In this document: one piece after another, positions 52,522 to 61,026 of the stretch | Numbering within the stretch: position 1 is the stretch's first letter | Layout of the letters: each line of letters begins with the position of its first letter | Assembly (NCBI RefSeq): GCF_041949975.1 | Contig: NZ_JBHFQG010000017.1 | Span: forward strand, 16,243-80,242 | DNA from: Alteribacillus sp041949975 | GTDB taxonomy: Bacteria; Bacillota; Bacilli; Bacillales; Marinococcaceae | Direction: 5' to 3' | DNA: 64,000 bases | Position numbers and translations under genes: made by a program | Notes under the pieces: model-generated | What the model was told of the DNA's origin: nothing | What the model saw: only the letters and a program-made list of their open reading frames with translations | Databases searched by the model: none

Positions 52522-52803
52522 GTGATAGTACATGACCTGGTGGAAGCAAAAGAGTATTTCGAGAATGAAACGAAGAATGATTATTTAGTTCTGTATGAGA
52601 AGTTTCAAAACAGCAAATGCGATTTTGAAAAAAACGGACGTTTTTGCATTAAGGAAGCAGATGAAAAAGAAGTTGTGCAAATCTTGCACGGCCGAGAAGA
52701 TGATACGTTATATTGTATAAAAAATTATGACCTTAATGATTTTTCATCTGTAGAAGCCATTCTCGAAAAAGTGAAAGTTGAACATCAAGAAATTTTTGCA
52801 TAG
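52522..52803 (+). CDS. Small acidic protein, unknown
   Basis: A 93-residue soluble acidic protein with two Cys (KCDFEKNGRFCIKEAD near residue 32) and a third in LYCIKNYDL. I do not recognise the family. The start is GTG 52522 after AAGGAAGTG. It is followed by a clear terminator at 52829-52859, which supports it as a real transcription unit. Confidence 0.6.
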   Translation: MIVHDLVEAKEYFENETKNDYLVLYEKFQNSKCDFEKNGRFCIKEADEKEVVQILHGREDDTLYCIKNYDLNDFSSVEAILEKVKVEHQEIFA

Positions 52804-52828
52804 CTTCACACCTTTAATATATATAAAT

Positions 52829-52859
52829 CGCTGCCATAGTAAAACGGCAGCGGTTTTTT
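52829..52859 (+). terminator. Terminator before dispersed repeat copy 2
   Basis: CGCTGCC pairs with GGCAGCG around ATAGTAAAAC and is followed by GTTTTTTG. The dispersed repeat begins within this T run. Confidence 0.75.
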
Positions 52860-53045
52860 GTTGTTTAGGAAATTATATTTTTCGAATTGTGGATAACTAT
52901 CTCCTTACTGTTTGATTAGCGTCTAGCTTCAGCGCCCAGCCTCTCGGGGTTAAATAACCTCCAGTCATGAAAGGCAAAGAGCGCCTTTATTGCCTGGAGA
53001 ACATTTACCTGTCGAGGCTTACCAGGGCGCTTGCGCTTTTGTTCT
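52858..53045. repeat. Dispersed palindromic repeat, copy 2
   Basis: A 188-base element nearly identical at both ends to 25169-25553 but without that copy's internal insertion. AGCGCCCAGCCTC (52931-52943) pairs with the arm at 53014-53030 (CGAGGCT...GGGCGCT), and an inner hairpin (CTCCAG...CTGGAG, 52960-52999) sits between. Its end GCGCTTGCGCTTTTGTTCT is shared with copy 1. It lies between two genes and carries no reading frame. Confidence 0.85.
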
Positions 53046-53139
53046 TAGATAACTTTAGCTAAAGGCAGAATTTTCTGCTTAATGCTTTCAGAAAGGAGTA
53101 AAGCAAAGTATAATAAGGAAAAAAGGAGCAGTAGTTATA

Positions 53140-53613
53140 ATGAAAATTGGTGTATTATTTGTCTGTCTTGGAAACATTTGCCGTTCTCCTATAGCAGAAG
53201 CTGTTTTTAGAAAAAAAGTAAACGAGAAAGGCTTAGCGAAAGAAATACTAATAGATTCAGCAGGTACAGGTCGTTGGCACATAGGAAAGCCTCCGCATGA
53301 AGGGACAAAAAAAATACTTAGGAAAAACAACATAAGGTATGATGGAATAAAGGCTAGACAGATTAATAAAGACGATTACAGTACTTTTACTTATATTATT
53401 TCAATGGATGAACGCAATATGTCTGATGCTGGATTAAACGATAATGGAAAGGATAAAAAGTATGCAGGCAAGCTTCTTGATTTCCACCCTGATTTAAAAG
53501 GTGAAGACGTTCCTGACCCTTATTTTATAGGAAATTTTGAAGAAGTGTATAATATGGTGGAAGTAAGCTGCAGCCACTTATTAGATTGGGTTCGGAGAAG
53601 AGAAAATTTATGA
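53140..53613 (+). CDS. Low-molecular-weight protein-tyrosine phosphatase
   Basis: A 157-residue LMW-PTP. The CX5R loop CLGNICRSP near residue 9 carries the nucleophile Cys and catalytic Arg. The general-acid Asp is in VPDPYF near 128. Such enzymes dephosphorylate phosphotyrosine or phosphoarginine in stress control (YfkJ type). The TGA stop overlaps the ATG of the following fructosamine-kinase-like pseudogene. Confidence 0.93.
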   Translation: MKIGVLFVCLGNICRSPIAEAVFRKKVNEKGLAKEILIDSAGTGRWHIGKPPHEGTKKILRKNNIRYDGIKARQINKDDYSTFTYIISMDERNMSDAGLNDNGKDKKYAGKLLDFHPDLKGEDVPDPYFIGNFEEVYNMVEVSCSHLLDWVRRRENL

Positions 53614-54466
53614 TTACTTTTATTAACGAGGCCTTGAATGAAGCGGGAATAAGAGAAAAAGCAGAAAGCATACAACCGGTATCTGGCGGAAGCATTAGTA
53701 CAGCTTATTTCGTACATACTAGCAGTCAAACATATTTTGTGAAATGGCATGAGGAAGCCCCTGCTGACTTTTTTTAGACAAGAAGCGTTAGGACTTCACT
53801 TTTTAGAAGAAGCTAAAGCTCTTTTAGTACCGCATGTTTATGGGTGGGGAAAAAAGTATATTGTCATGGAAACTGTAAAGGGACAGTCAGTTCCTCAAAC
53901 AGAGGAAGAGCTTGGCCGGGGGATAGCAATCTTACACTCCACCAGCGGGTCGTTTTTTGGATTAGAAGAAGACAATTTTATTGGAGAGTTACCTCAGGTG
54001 AATGGCTGGGAAGCCTCATGGGTGGAATTTTTACGGTACAAAAGGCTGCAGCCTCAAATAGAACTAGCTAGCTAGATCTCTTCGACGCCTCTCAAAACAA
54101 CGTGATAAAAAAGCTCTTTATGTATTGGATCATCTTAGTGACTGGATTCCTGATCATCAGCATCCCGTCAAACTTCACGGAGATCTTTGGGGAGGAAATT
54201 GGCTCCCCGGAAAGGATGGCCGCCCCTATTTTATTGATCCAGCGGTTTGGTATGGCGATCATGAGTTTGAATTAGCTTTCACCCATTTGTTTGGAGGGTT
54301 TTCAAAAAGAGTATATGATGCCTATCAGGAAATAAAAAATATAGAAGTTTCATTTGAAGACAGAAAACCATTATATCAGCTTTACTATTTACTCGTTCAT
54401 CTAAACATTTTTGAAGAAAGCTATGGAAGTTCTGTAGATCGCATTTTATCAAAATACGCTAAATGA
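53610..54466 (+). pseudogene. Fructosamine-3-kinase family protein, frameshifted
   Basis: Three frames together make a full fructosamine kinase/APH-like protein: QPVSGGSISTAYFV with ATP-binding Lys region YFVKWHE, then FFRQEALGLHFLEEA, then the catalytic loop KLHGDLWGGNWL and metal-binding FIDPAVWYGDHEFELA. Breaks are an extra T in a T7 run near 53769-53775 and a tandem CTAG duplication near 54068-54076; removing one CTAG restores ELARSLRR. It overlaps the phosphatase gene, a pairing common in Bacillus. The intact enzyme would phosphorylate glycated protein residues. Confidence 0.85.
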
Positions 54467-54469
54467 AGG

Positions 54470-54510
54470 AAAGCTATTGCAATAAACATAAAGTTGCGAT
54501 AGCTTTTTTT
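54470..54510 (+). terminator. Terminator after fructosamine-kinase pseudogene
   Basis: AAAGCTATTGCAA pairs with TTGCGATAGCTTT (one G·U) and is followed by T4. Confidence 0.75.
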
Positions 54511-54697
54511 ATGTTGGTTTAAGTAAATTTTACAGTCAAATAAGAAAAACTAAAGGCAGAAGCTGACACCGCAGCATCTCTCATTTTTAAGCGTTTTTCT
54601 ATCCAGGGCAGTAAAGCCAAGTAAAGCAACAACAGGGAAAGTTTATGAAAATTGAAAATAGGAACGAAGAAAGCAACAGAACAGAGGTGAAAGTTCA

Positions 54698-55373
54698 ATG
54701 CTTAACGAATGGAAAAGAGTAATGAAAGCAAGAAAATAGAGTGAAGAAAAACGAATCATTTTTACCAACCTGGCATGCTTATCTGGGCTATCGTTTTGAT
54801 TTATTTGACTACTTTAAAAAGCCGGCAGACCCAAAACTAGTAGCAGACACATATCAGTTAGATCACAGTCTTCTTGATTCTCGATATGGGCTGTGGATAT
54901 GGAGGGTATTTAGAACGGATTTATGAAAAAAACCTAACATCTCGTTAACTGGGATTGAAGTTCATGAAGATATTTATGAAGAGGCGATAAAAAGGTTTGA
55001 AAACACAGACGTGGTTATTCAACATGGCGATTTTCAAGAGTGCCATTTGACGGGAAACCCTTTCGATATGGTGATAATGAATAATGTGTTGTATTATTTT
55101 TCATTAGAAAAACGGCAGGCATTATTTCATCAAGTCAGCTCTTCTATGAATAAAGGCGGCACGTTAATTGTAATCTCACCTGTTCATGCTGCTGAATATG
55201 GAAAAGCTTTCTCTGCTGCCTTTAATAGTTTTATGAGTGCCCACAAAAATTTATTTCAGCTTCCTTCTTCTAAAGAAATTAAGCAATACGGAAAAAAGCA
55301 GGCTTAAAGCTAAAAAATTGAGCCTGTTGTTAAGGAAGGCGGCTGGTATATGTTTGAACTAAGAAAATCGTGA
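54698..55373 (+). pseudogene. SAM-dependent methyltransferase, multiple frameshifts
   Basis: Joined across frames, the sequence reads as a class I methyltransferase. It has an N-terminal SFLPTWHAYLGYRFDLFDYF segment, the SAM motif ILDMGCGYGGYLERIYEKN, then GIEVHEDIYEEA, PFDMVIMNNVLYYFS and a C-terminus ending EGGWYMFELRKS. At least four shifts are needed (near 54872, 54927, 55303 and 55312), and the ATG 54698 with AGAGGTGA leads to only 13 codons before TAG. Several lie in A runs. The 54511-54697 stretch upstream has no gene. Substrate unknown. Confidence 0.75.
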
Positions 55374-55460
55374 AAAATAAGATGGCACATTTATACCCTG
55401 TCTGAATAGCATGAATTAGTATGTTAGACGGCATACTTTGCTGCAGAGAGGGGTATTTTT

Positions 55461-57287
55461 ATGTGTGGAATAACAGGTTGGCTGCAATTTAATAAAGATA
55501 TGAAACAAGAACAAGCACAAATAAATAAGATGACCAAAACCCTTTATTATCGAGGCCCCGATGAACAAAACACATATAGCAGTAATCATATCCTTTTCGG
55601 TCATTCAAGATTAATTGTTATTGATCCTTCTGGCGGAAAACAACCAATGGTTAAAGAACATAACTGCAGACGATATGTGATGGTTTACAACGGAGAATTA
55701 TATAATACAGACGCTTTACGTAGTCAGCTGAAAAAGGCAGGCCATACATTTGCTTCCCATTCAGACACTGAGGTCGTGCTAACTTCTTATATTGAATGGG
55801 GAAGCAGCTGCGTTGAGAAGATGAATGGCATTTTCGCTTTTGCCATTTGGGACGATAAAAATGAGAGCCTTTATTTAGCGAGAGACCGTTTAGGGGTAAA
55901 GCCGCTATTTTATACAGAAAACAGTGATGGGTTTATATTTGGTTCAGAAATAAAAGCACTGCTCGCTCACCGTAGTGTAAAACCAGTCATAAAAGAAGAA
56001 GGTTTATTGGACTTGTTTAGTTTAGGACCCTCTAGAACCCCGGGCTCTGGTATTTACGACGGTATAAAAGAATTAAAACCAGCTCATATTATGCAAGTAT
56101 CAAAACAAGGCAAAAAAATAACGCGTTATTGGAATGTACAGAGCAGGCCGCACCGTGATACTTTAGAGGAGACATCAGAAAGAATAAAAATGTTAGTTTA
56201 TCAAGCTGCAAAAAGGCAGCTAATAGCAGATAAACCGGTAAGCACCTTTTTATCTGGAGGGTTAGATTCAAGTGCTTTAACGGCTATAGCTTCGAAAGAA
56301 TACGGAGAAGAACTGCATACCTATTCTATTGACTATGAAGATAATAAAAAACACTTCAAATCAAACGATTTCCAGCCCGACAGTGACCAAGCTTATATTG
56401 AAAAAATGAAAAATACGTTTCAAACAAATCATCATTACGAAACTATTACCATTGAAGCGTTAGCAGAAACATTAAAAGAAGCAGTTACAGCAAGAGACCT
56501 CCCAGGAATGGCAGATATCGATTCATCCTTATTTTGGTTTTGCAGAAAAATAAAACAACAGGCAGTAGTTGCTTTGTCAGGAGAATGTGCAGATGAAATT
56601 TTCGGAGGCTATCCTTGGTTTTATAAAGAAGAATTATTAAAAAGGCAGGGGTTCCCATGGATAGATTCTCTACCTGAAAGGCATCAATTGCTAAATGATA
56701 AATGGCGCAAGCAGTTGAATATGAAAGAGTATGCTCTAAACAGATACACAGATACAGTAAAAGAAACACCTTACTCCGCTAATGACACGGAAACAGAAAA
56801 ACAGCATAAGGAAATGTTTTATTTAAATATGAATTGGTTTATGTCAACATTGTTAGAAAGAAAAGACCGCATGAGTATGAGAGCAAGTCTAGAAGTGAGG
56901 GTTCCATTTGCAGATCATGAGCTAGTAGAATATATATGGAATGTTCCTTCAGATTGGAAAAGATTAGGCGGGATGGAAAAAGGCATATTAAGAAAAGCTT
57001 TAGAAGGTGTCCTTCCAGACGATGTGTTATACCGCAAGAAAAATCCTTATCCAAAAACTCACCACCCAAAATATACAGCAATAATGACCAAAAAAATAAA
57101 CGAAATTATCTTAAGTAAGGATGCACCTTTATATGAACTTATTGATCCTGAAAAGTTAAAAAAACTAGCAGATAGTGCTTCATTTCAAGTACCGTGGTTT
57201 GGCCAGCTGATGACCGGACCACAGCTGCTGGCTTATTTATGGCAAGTTAACTATTGGCTTGATTCGTACAACATTACTATCAAATAA
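55461..57287 (+). CDS. asnO: Asparagine synthase (glutamine-hydrolysing), AsnO type
   Basis: A 608-residue enzyme with an N-terminal class II glutaminase domain (Cys2 nucleophile in MCGITGW; RGPDEQN; YNGELYN) and a C-terminal synthetase domain with the PP-loop SGGLDSSALTAI near residue 264 and SGECADEIFGGYPWF near 373. It makes asparagine from aspartate, ATP and glutamine. Length and sequence style fit AsnO, the sporulation-linked paralogue in Bacillus, rather than AsnB. A strong terminator follows. Confidence 0.88.
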   Translation: MCGITGWLQFNKDMKQEQAQINKMTKTLYYRGPDEQNTYSSNHILFGHSRLIVIDPSGGKQPMVKEHNCRRYVMVYNGELYNTDALRSQLKKAGHTFASHSDTEVVLTSYIEWGSSCVEKMNGIFAFAIWDDKNESLYLARDRLGVKPLFYTENSDGFIFGSEIKALLAHRSVKPVIKEEGLLDLFSLGPSRTPGSGIYDGIKELKPAHIMQVSKQGKKITRYWNVQSRPHRDTLEETSERIKMLVYQAAKRQLIADKPVSTFLSGGLDSSALTAIASKEYGEELHTYSIDYEDNKKHFKSNDFQPDSDQAYIEKMKNTFQTNHHYETITIEALAETLKEAVTARDLPGMADIDSSLFWFCRKIKQQAVVALSGECADEIFGGYPWFYKEELLKRQGFPWIDSLPERHQLLNDKWRKQLNMKEYALNRYTDTVKETPYSANDTETEKQHKEMFYLNMNWFMSTLLERKDRMSMRASLEVRVPFADHELVEYIWNVPSDWKRLGGMEKGILRKALEGVLPDDVLYRKKNPYPKTHHPKYTAIMTKKINEIILSKDAPLYELIDPEKLKKLADSASFQVPWFGQLMTGPQLLAYLWQVNYWLDSYNITIK

Positions 57288-57290
57288 GTA

Positions 57291-57337
57291 AAAGCTGCCT
57301 GTTTTTTATCTGCGTGTAAAAACAGGCAGTTTTTTTA
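57291..57337 (+). terminator. Terminator after asnO
   Basis: CTGCCTGTTTTT pairs with AAAAACAGGCAG across a 12-base loop and is followed by T7. Confidence 0.85.
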
Positions 57338-57619
57338 TTAACAAGTAAATAAGGTTTGAAGTTTCATATAATTATAAAGCAAACGAGCCTGTTTGCCCTC
57401 TTGCGTATATGGATTTTGAAGATAAAGTAATCGATGCATAAATAATTGATCGCAAGCACAGCCTGGTCCAAAGTATTTGTAACAATAATCATGTTCTCTG
57501 CATGCAGCGTCTACCGCATTGACGGGTGCTCCTGGTCCGCTGCAGCCTGGACCGCACCAGTTATAACCGGGAAATACACAAAATCGAGGAAAAAAACCTC
57601 TGTTAGTATTTAATGTCAT
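57338..57619 (-). CDS. Small phospholipase-A2-like protein
   Basis: A 93-residue Cys-rich protein. The central segment WCGPGCSGPGAPVNAVDAAC followed by REHDYCYKYFG has the PLA2 hallmarks: a Gly-rich Ca2+-binding loop and the C-x2-HD-x-CY catalytic helix with His-Asp. No signal peptide is seen. ATG 57619 is chosen because GGTGAGG lies upstream; a longer frame begins at 57652. It is transcribed towards asnO. Similar short proteins occur in other Bacillus. Enzyme activity is inferred. Confidence 0.78.
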   Translation of the reverse strand: MTLNTNRGFFPRFCVFPGYNWCGPGCSGPGAPVNAVDAACREHDYCYKYFGPGCACDQLFMHRLLYLQNPYTQEGKQARLLYNYMKLQTLFTC

Positions 57620-57815
57620 AGAAACCTCACCATACCTTTGTTTCTTCATCAAGGGAAATCAGAAGATGACTTTTCAAGGAAAAAGTAAAAAGGCTTGTTA
57701 TGGTATGCTATGAGGTTCGATTGGTTTGGTGAAAAAAATATCCATATTCGCCCTGTCAAATAATGAACCCGGTACATATATTAATCCTGACAACACAAAA
57801 AAGGAGGAAATTAAC

Positions 57816-57917
57816 ATGTCTGGTGGATACGGATATGGAGGCGGTTTTGCGTTAATCGTCGTTCTGTTTATCTTATTAATAATTGTAGGAGCAGCTTGGG
57901 GTTACGGCGGTTATTAA
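57816..57917 (+). CDS. YjcZ-family sporulation peptide
   Basis: A 33-residue peptide: Gly/Tyr-rich start (SGGYGYGGGFALIVV), one membrane helix (LFILLIIVGAAWGY) and a GGY end. This is the pattern of the YjcZ/SscA family of small spore-assembly proteins. The AAAGGAGG ribosome site is strong; the in-frame TTG upstream (57726) is unlikely. A hairpin terminator follows. Confidence 0.85.
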   Translation: MSGGYGYGGGFALIVVLFILLIIVGAAWGYGGY

Positions 57918-57932
57918 GAATCAATAAAAGAA

Positions 57933-57966
57933 AAGGACTGTTCCGCTTAACTGGAACAGTCCTTCT
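57933..57966 (+). terminator. Terminator after YjcZ peptide
   Basis: AAGGACTGTTCC pairs perfectly with GGAACAGTCCTT around GCTTAACT; the downstream T run is short (TCTCTAT). Confidence 0.7.
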
Positions 57967-57997
57967 CTATGCTTTCTATATAAAAAAGAGAGCAAAT

Positions 57998-58036
57998 AAA
58001 AAGCCGGAGTATGGATAATTACCCTCCAGCCTTTTA
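57998..58036 (-). terminator. Terminator of the minus-strand acidic protein gene
   Basis: On the minus strand AAAAGGCTGGAG pairs with CTCCGGCTTTTT (with G·U), ending in a T run. Confidence 0.6.
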
Positions 58037-58045
58037 ATTAAGTGG

Positions 58046-58273
58046 TTAAAACCAAGAAAATTTTGGTCTGCTGCTTTCTTTCGTCTCATTTTCCTCATTA
58101 TCATCATCTTCTGCATTTGAAGGTTCGGGCTGTCTCCCAAATAATAGCTCATTCCAAGGATCTCTGTTAATTGGCTTCTTTTCTGATTGTTCGTCGCTCT
58201 TCGTGCTGTTTGAGTTATCAGCTTCCTCTTTTAAAAAAGGAGAAGAAAATAATGTATCTGGTTTGTTATCCAT
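58046..58273 (-). CDS. Small acidic hydrophilic protein, unknown
   Basis: A 75-residue, low-complexity acidic protein (Glu, Asp, Ser, Asn) with a conserved-looking DPWNELLFGRQPEPS core and a C-terminal FSWF. ATG 58273 is preferred because GGAGTGAAAG lies just upstream; a longer frame begins at 58312. Its composition resembles small spore-associated or coat-like proteins, but I cannot assign a family. Confidence 0.55.
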   Translation of the reverse strand: MDNKPDTLFSSPFLKEEADNSNSTKSDEQSEKKPINRDPWNELLFGRQPEPSNAEDDDNEENETKESSRPKFSWF

Positions 58274-58661
58274 TCTTTCACTCCGTTCTTCAACTTTTAA
58301 TGATGAATTCATTCATTCTCACTATATTCAATAAAAACAAGGGTGAGTAGGCAGTTGATGTTTGTATTTTTACATTAATGTGAAAAATATAAGCTGCCCT
58401 GACTTTTATAGGGCAGCTTTGCTGAGAGAGATATAATATAATAATGTTTATTTACCACTGCAATTCTGCTATCTGATTGTTATACTTTACCTTATGAATA
58501 AAGTAAATAATTGGGAAGGTAAATGACTAGTGTTTACATAAAAATAGTCTGGGGATTTTCCATCTAAAAAGCGAAGTTTTATTAATAAGCGTTTGCTGTA
58601 TCCATGGAAAAGGGTAAGTTGATAAAATACAACTTATAATATATGGGTGTTGGAAAAATAA
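58274..58661. other. Intergenic region with hairpin
   Basis: About 390 bases between divergent genes. AAGCTGCCCT (58391-58400) pairs with AGGGCAGCTT (58410-58419) in a stable hairpin followed only by TGCTGAG, so it is not a classic terminator. A/T-rich promoter-like sequence (GATATAATATAATAATG near 58431) follows. No reading frame of note. Confidence 0.5.
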
Positions 58662-59318
58662 ATGCAAAGTGATACAGATAAATTAAAATGGTTATATAGA
58701 GCATTTTCTATACTAATACTTTTTAGCTGTTTGTATCTTTTTTTTGAGATTGCTGATTATCTTGATACAGAAAAGTTGATCCAGTTTGATCGAGCCGTTA
58801 TGGAAAAAATGCCGTTTTTCCATTCGGAGATAATAATTGCAGTATTTTCATTTCTAACTTCATTAGCATCTGTTTCTTTTACGAGCACAGTAACTCCAAT
58901 TATCGGTATATTTTTAATGTTCATCAAAAAAAGAACCGAAGGAGTCATCCTTTTACTGTCAGTTGGAGGAGGCGGACTTTTGAATTATGTTCTCAAATCA
59001 ATTTATGAGAGACAAAGGCCTGATTTTGAACGAGTGATTGAAGCTTCTGGATTTAGTTTTCCGAGCGGCCATGCCATGAATGCTGTTACTTTTTATGGAA
59101 TGCTTGCGATGATTTTATTTTTTATTGTACAGAAAGAAAAAATGAAAATTGTAGTCTGTGTGGGTTTTAGCATACTGATTCTTTTAATTGGTGTAAGCAG
59201 GGTTTATTTAGGGGTGCATTATGTAAGTGATATTCTAGCTGGTTATCTAGCTGGTTTAGCCTGGCTGATTGCAATGTTATTAATATATCGTTCCATTTTA
59301 TTAGAGAGGAAGTTATAA
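58662..59318 (+). CDS. PAP2-family lipid phosphatase
   Basis: A 218-residue protein with about six membrane segments and all three catalytic motifs: KSIYERQRP (near 109), FPSGHAMN (near 128) and SRVYLGVHYVSD (near 178). It dephosphorylates lipid phosphates such as undecaprenyl pyrophosphate or phosphatidylglycerophosphate at the membrane. Unlike the partial protein at the left window edge, its active site is complete. The ribosome site (GGGTGTTGG) is weak. Confidence 0.9.
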   Translation: MQSDTDKLKWLYRAFSILILFSCLYLFFEIADYLDTEKLIQFDRAVMEKMPFFHSEIIIAVFSFLTSLASVSFTSTVTPIIGIFLMFIKKRTEGVILLLSVGGGGLLNYVLKSIYERQRPDFERVIEASGFSFPSGHAMNAVTFYGMLAMILFFIVQKEKMKIVVCVGFSILILLIGVSRVYLGVHYVSDILAGYLAGLAWLIAMLLIYRSILLERKL

Positions 59319-59425
59319 AAGTATAAGAGTGGTTTTTATTGCGCTGAAAAAAGGAATGGCTTATGATAGCATAGTGTTTCAAATACAAGATTTTTGGCTA
59401 TACATTGAAAAAGAGGTGAAAGTAA

Positions 59426-59926
59426 ATGTTAAAAAAGCTGTTTGGAAAAAAGGAAGAACCTAAAGACGTAGTTATTGCTTCTCCTGCTAATGGTAAATTT
59501 GTTGATTTAACTGATGTTCCTGATCCTACTTTTTCTGAAAAAATGATGGGTGATGGTTTTGCTGTTGAACCTTCTGAAGGGAAAATTGTTTCTCCAGTTG
59601 ATGGTAAAGTCGTACAGGTCTTTCCAACAAAGCATGCGGTTGGTATTAAATCAAATGAGGGGCTGGATGTGCTTCTTCATATAGGGCTTGAAACAGTTTC
59701 CATGAATGGAGAAGGCTTTGAAGGACGGGTCAGTGAAGGGGATAAGGTGAAAGCTGGTGATGTATTAGTAGAGTTTTCTTTAGACGAAGTGAAAGAAAAA
59801 GCGAAAAGCACGATTACCCCAGTTGTTTTCACTGAAGGCGATCAGGTAGATAATATTAGCCGAAAAGAAGTAAGTGACCTAACAGCAGGTGAAACGGAGA
59901 TTATGACAATTACTGTAAAAAGTTAA
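59426..59926 (+). CDS. PTS glucose-type EIIA protein
   Basis: A 166-residue free-standing EIIA(Glc) domain. The phosphorylated His is in VLLHIGLETV near residue 90 and the second active-site His in TKHAVGIKS near 75, with SPVDGKVV upstream. Equivalent to YpqE/Crr. It receives phosphate from HPr and passes it to a membrane EIICB. No PTS permease gene is next to it. AAGAGGTGA precedes ATG 59426. Confidence 0.92.
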   Translation: MLKKLFGKKEEPKDVVIASPANGKFVDLTDVPDPTFSEKMMGDGFAVEPSEGKIVSPVDGKVVQVFPTKHAVGIKSNEGLDVLLHIGLETVSMNGEGFEGRVSEGDKVKAGDVLVEFSLDEVKEKAKSTITPVVFTEGDQVDNISRKEVSDLTAGETEIMTITVKS

Positions 59927-59949
59927 AAATAAACGGAAGAGCTGGTTTG

Positions 59950-59990
59950 AAATCTGCAAGTGTCTATTCAAGGTGCTTGCAGATTTTCCT
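59950..59990 (+). terminator. Terminator after EIIA gene
   Basis: AAATCTGCAAG pairs with CTTGCAGATTT around a 15-base loop and is followed by TCCTTT. It lies just upstream of an antiterminator gene. Confidence 0.75.
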
Positions 59991-60055
59991 TTAAAAAAGA
60001 ACCGCTTTTCCTTAAAATAAGAATCATTAAGAAATTGTAAATGGAGAGGGACGTC

Positions 60056-60895
60056 ATGGTTATACAAAAAGTATTAAATCATAATGCTGCCATAGTACTT
60101 CATAATCAAGAAGAAAAAGTCGCTATTGGCTCTGGAGTGGCTTTTCAAAAAAAGAAGCACGACTCAATTGATCCAGCAAAAATTGAAAAACTTTTTGTAC
60201 ACAATAAAAAAAGTCAAAATCCGTTTGCTGATTTATTAGCTAAAACGCAAAATGACGATATAAAATTAGTACAAGAGATAGTTAATTGGCTTGAAACAGA
60301 ACTTAAAAAGGAGTTGGACAGCCATACTTACGCCCTTTTTTTTGATCATTTAGTTCATTTAATGAAAAGGCTTAAGCAAGATATAAAAATTAATAATCAC
60401 CTGCTTCAGGAAATAAAAACGCTTTATCCCGAAGCGTTTCGGCTTGCCGAAGAAACTGCCAGGAAGATTGCAATGTCAGTCGGCAAAACTATACCTCAAG
60501 ATGAAATAGGATTTTTAGCGCTGCATTTATATGAAGCTGATAAAAAACAAACTTCCCCGCGATCCATCAAGGAACATACAGAAGCACTTTATTATATGGT
60601 TAACGTTATGGAAGAAGAATTAAATACTGTTTTTCCAAAAAATACGATTGCATATGAAGGGCTGATCAGCCATCTCCATGTTACAGTTAAAGCGGCAGAA
60701 CAAGAACACGAACTTACAAGAGCTCCAGCTGAATTAATAGAAATGATGAAAATGGGTTATCCCAAAGCATATCGAGCTGCAGAAATGGCAGTGTCTGCTT
60801 TTCAAAACCGTTATAAGTTAAATATTCCCGAGGATGAAAGTGTTTATATTGCAATGCACCTTCAACGTTTAATAAACAGAAGAATGAAGCGCTGA
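60056..60895 (+). CDS. BglG/GlcT-family transcription antiterminator
   Basis: A 279-residue protein with an N-terminal RNA-binding CAT domain (VIQKVLNHNAAIVL; VAIGSGVAF) and two PRD domains, whose regulatory His residues appear in FFDHLVHLM, LALHLYEA, GLISHLHV and IAMHLQRL. PTS-dependent phosphorylation of these controls its binding to RAT sequences in leader mRNAs of sugar operons. ATG 60056 follows GGAGAGGG. No target PTS operon is visible. GlcT or LicT identity is unresolved. Confidence 0.88.
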   Translation: MVIQKVLNHNAAIVLHNQEEKVAIGSGVAFQKKKHDSIDPAKIEKLFVHNKKSQNPFADLLAKTQNDDIKLVQEIVNWLETELKKELDSHTYALFFDHLVHLMKRLKQDIKINNHLLQEIKTLYPEAFRLAEETARKIAMSVGKTIPQDEIGFLALHLYEADKKQTSPRSIKEHTEALYYMVNVMEEELNTVFPKNTIAYEGLISHLHVTVKAAEQEHELTRAPAELIEMMKMGYPKAYRAAEMAVSAFQNRYKLNIPEDESVYIAMHLQRLINRRMKR

Positions 60896-61026
60896 GATAA
60901 GCTTATAAGTCTGTCTATTCCCAGTGGTCAAATGTCTCTTCATGTGCTATACTATGTGTCATCATTTTAATCGAAAAAATGTTTAAATTATTTGAGAAAT
61001 TTTGTACGTAAAGTGGGGGAATCGTA

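Noticed and set aside
60896..61026. Possible T-box or other amino-acid leader before cimA
   Set aside because: Only 131 bases, with no T-box core sequence or terminator hairpin visible.
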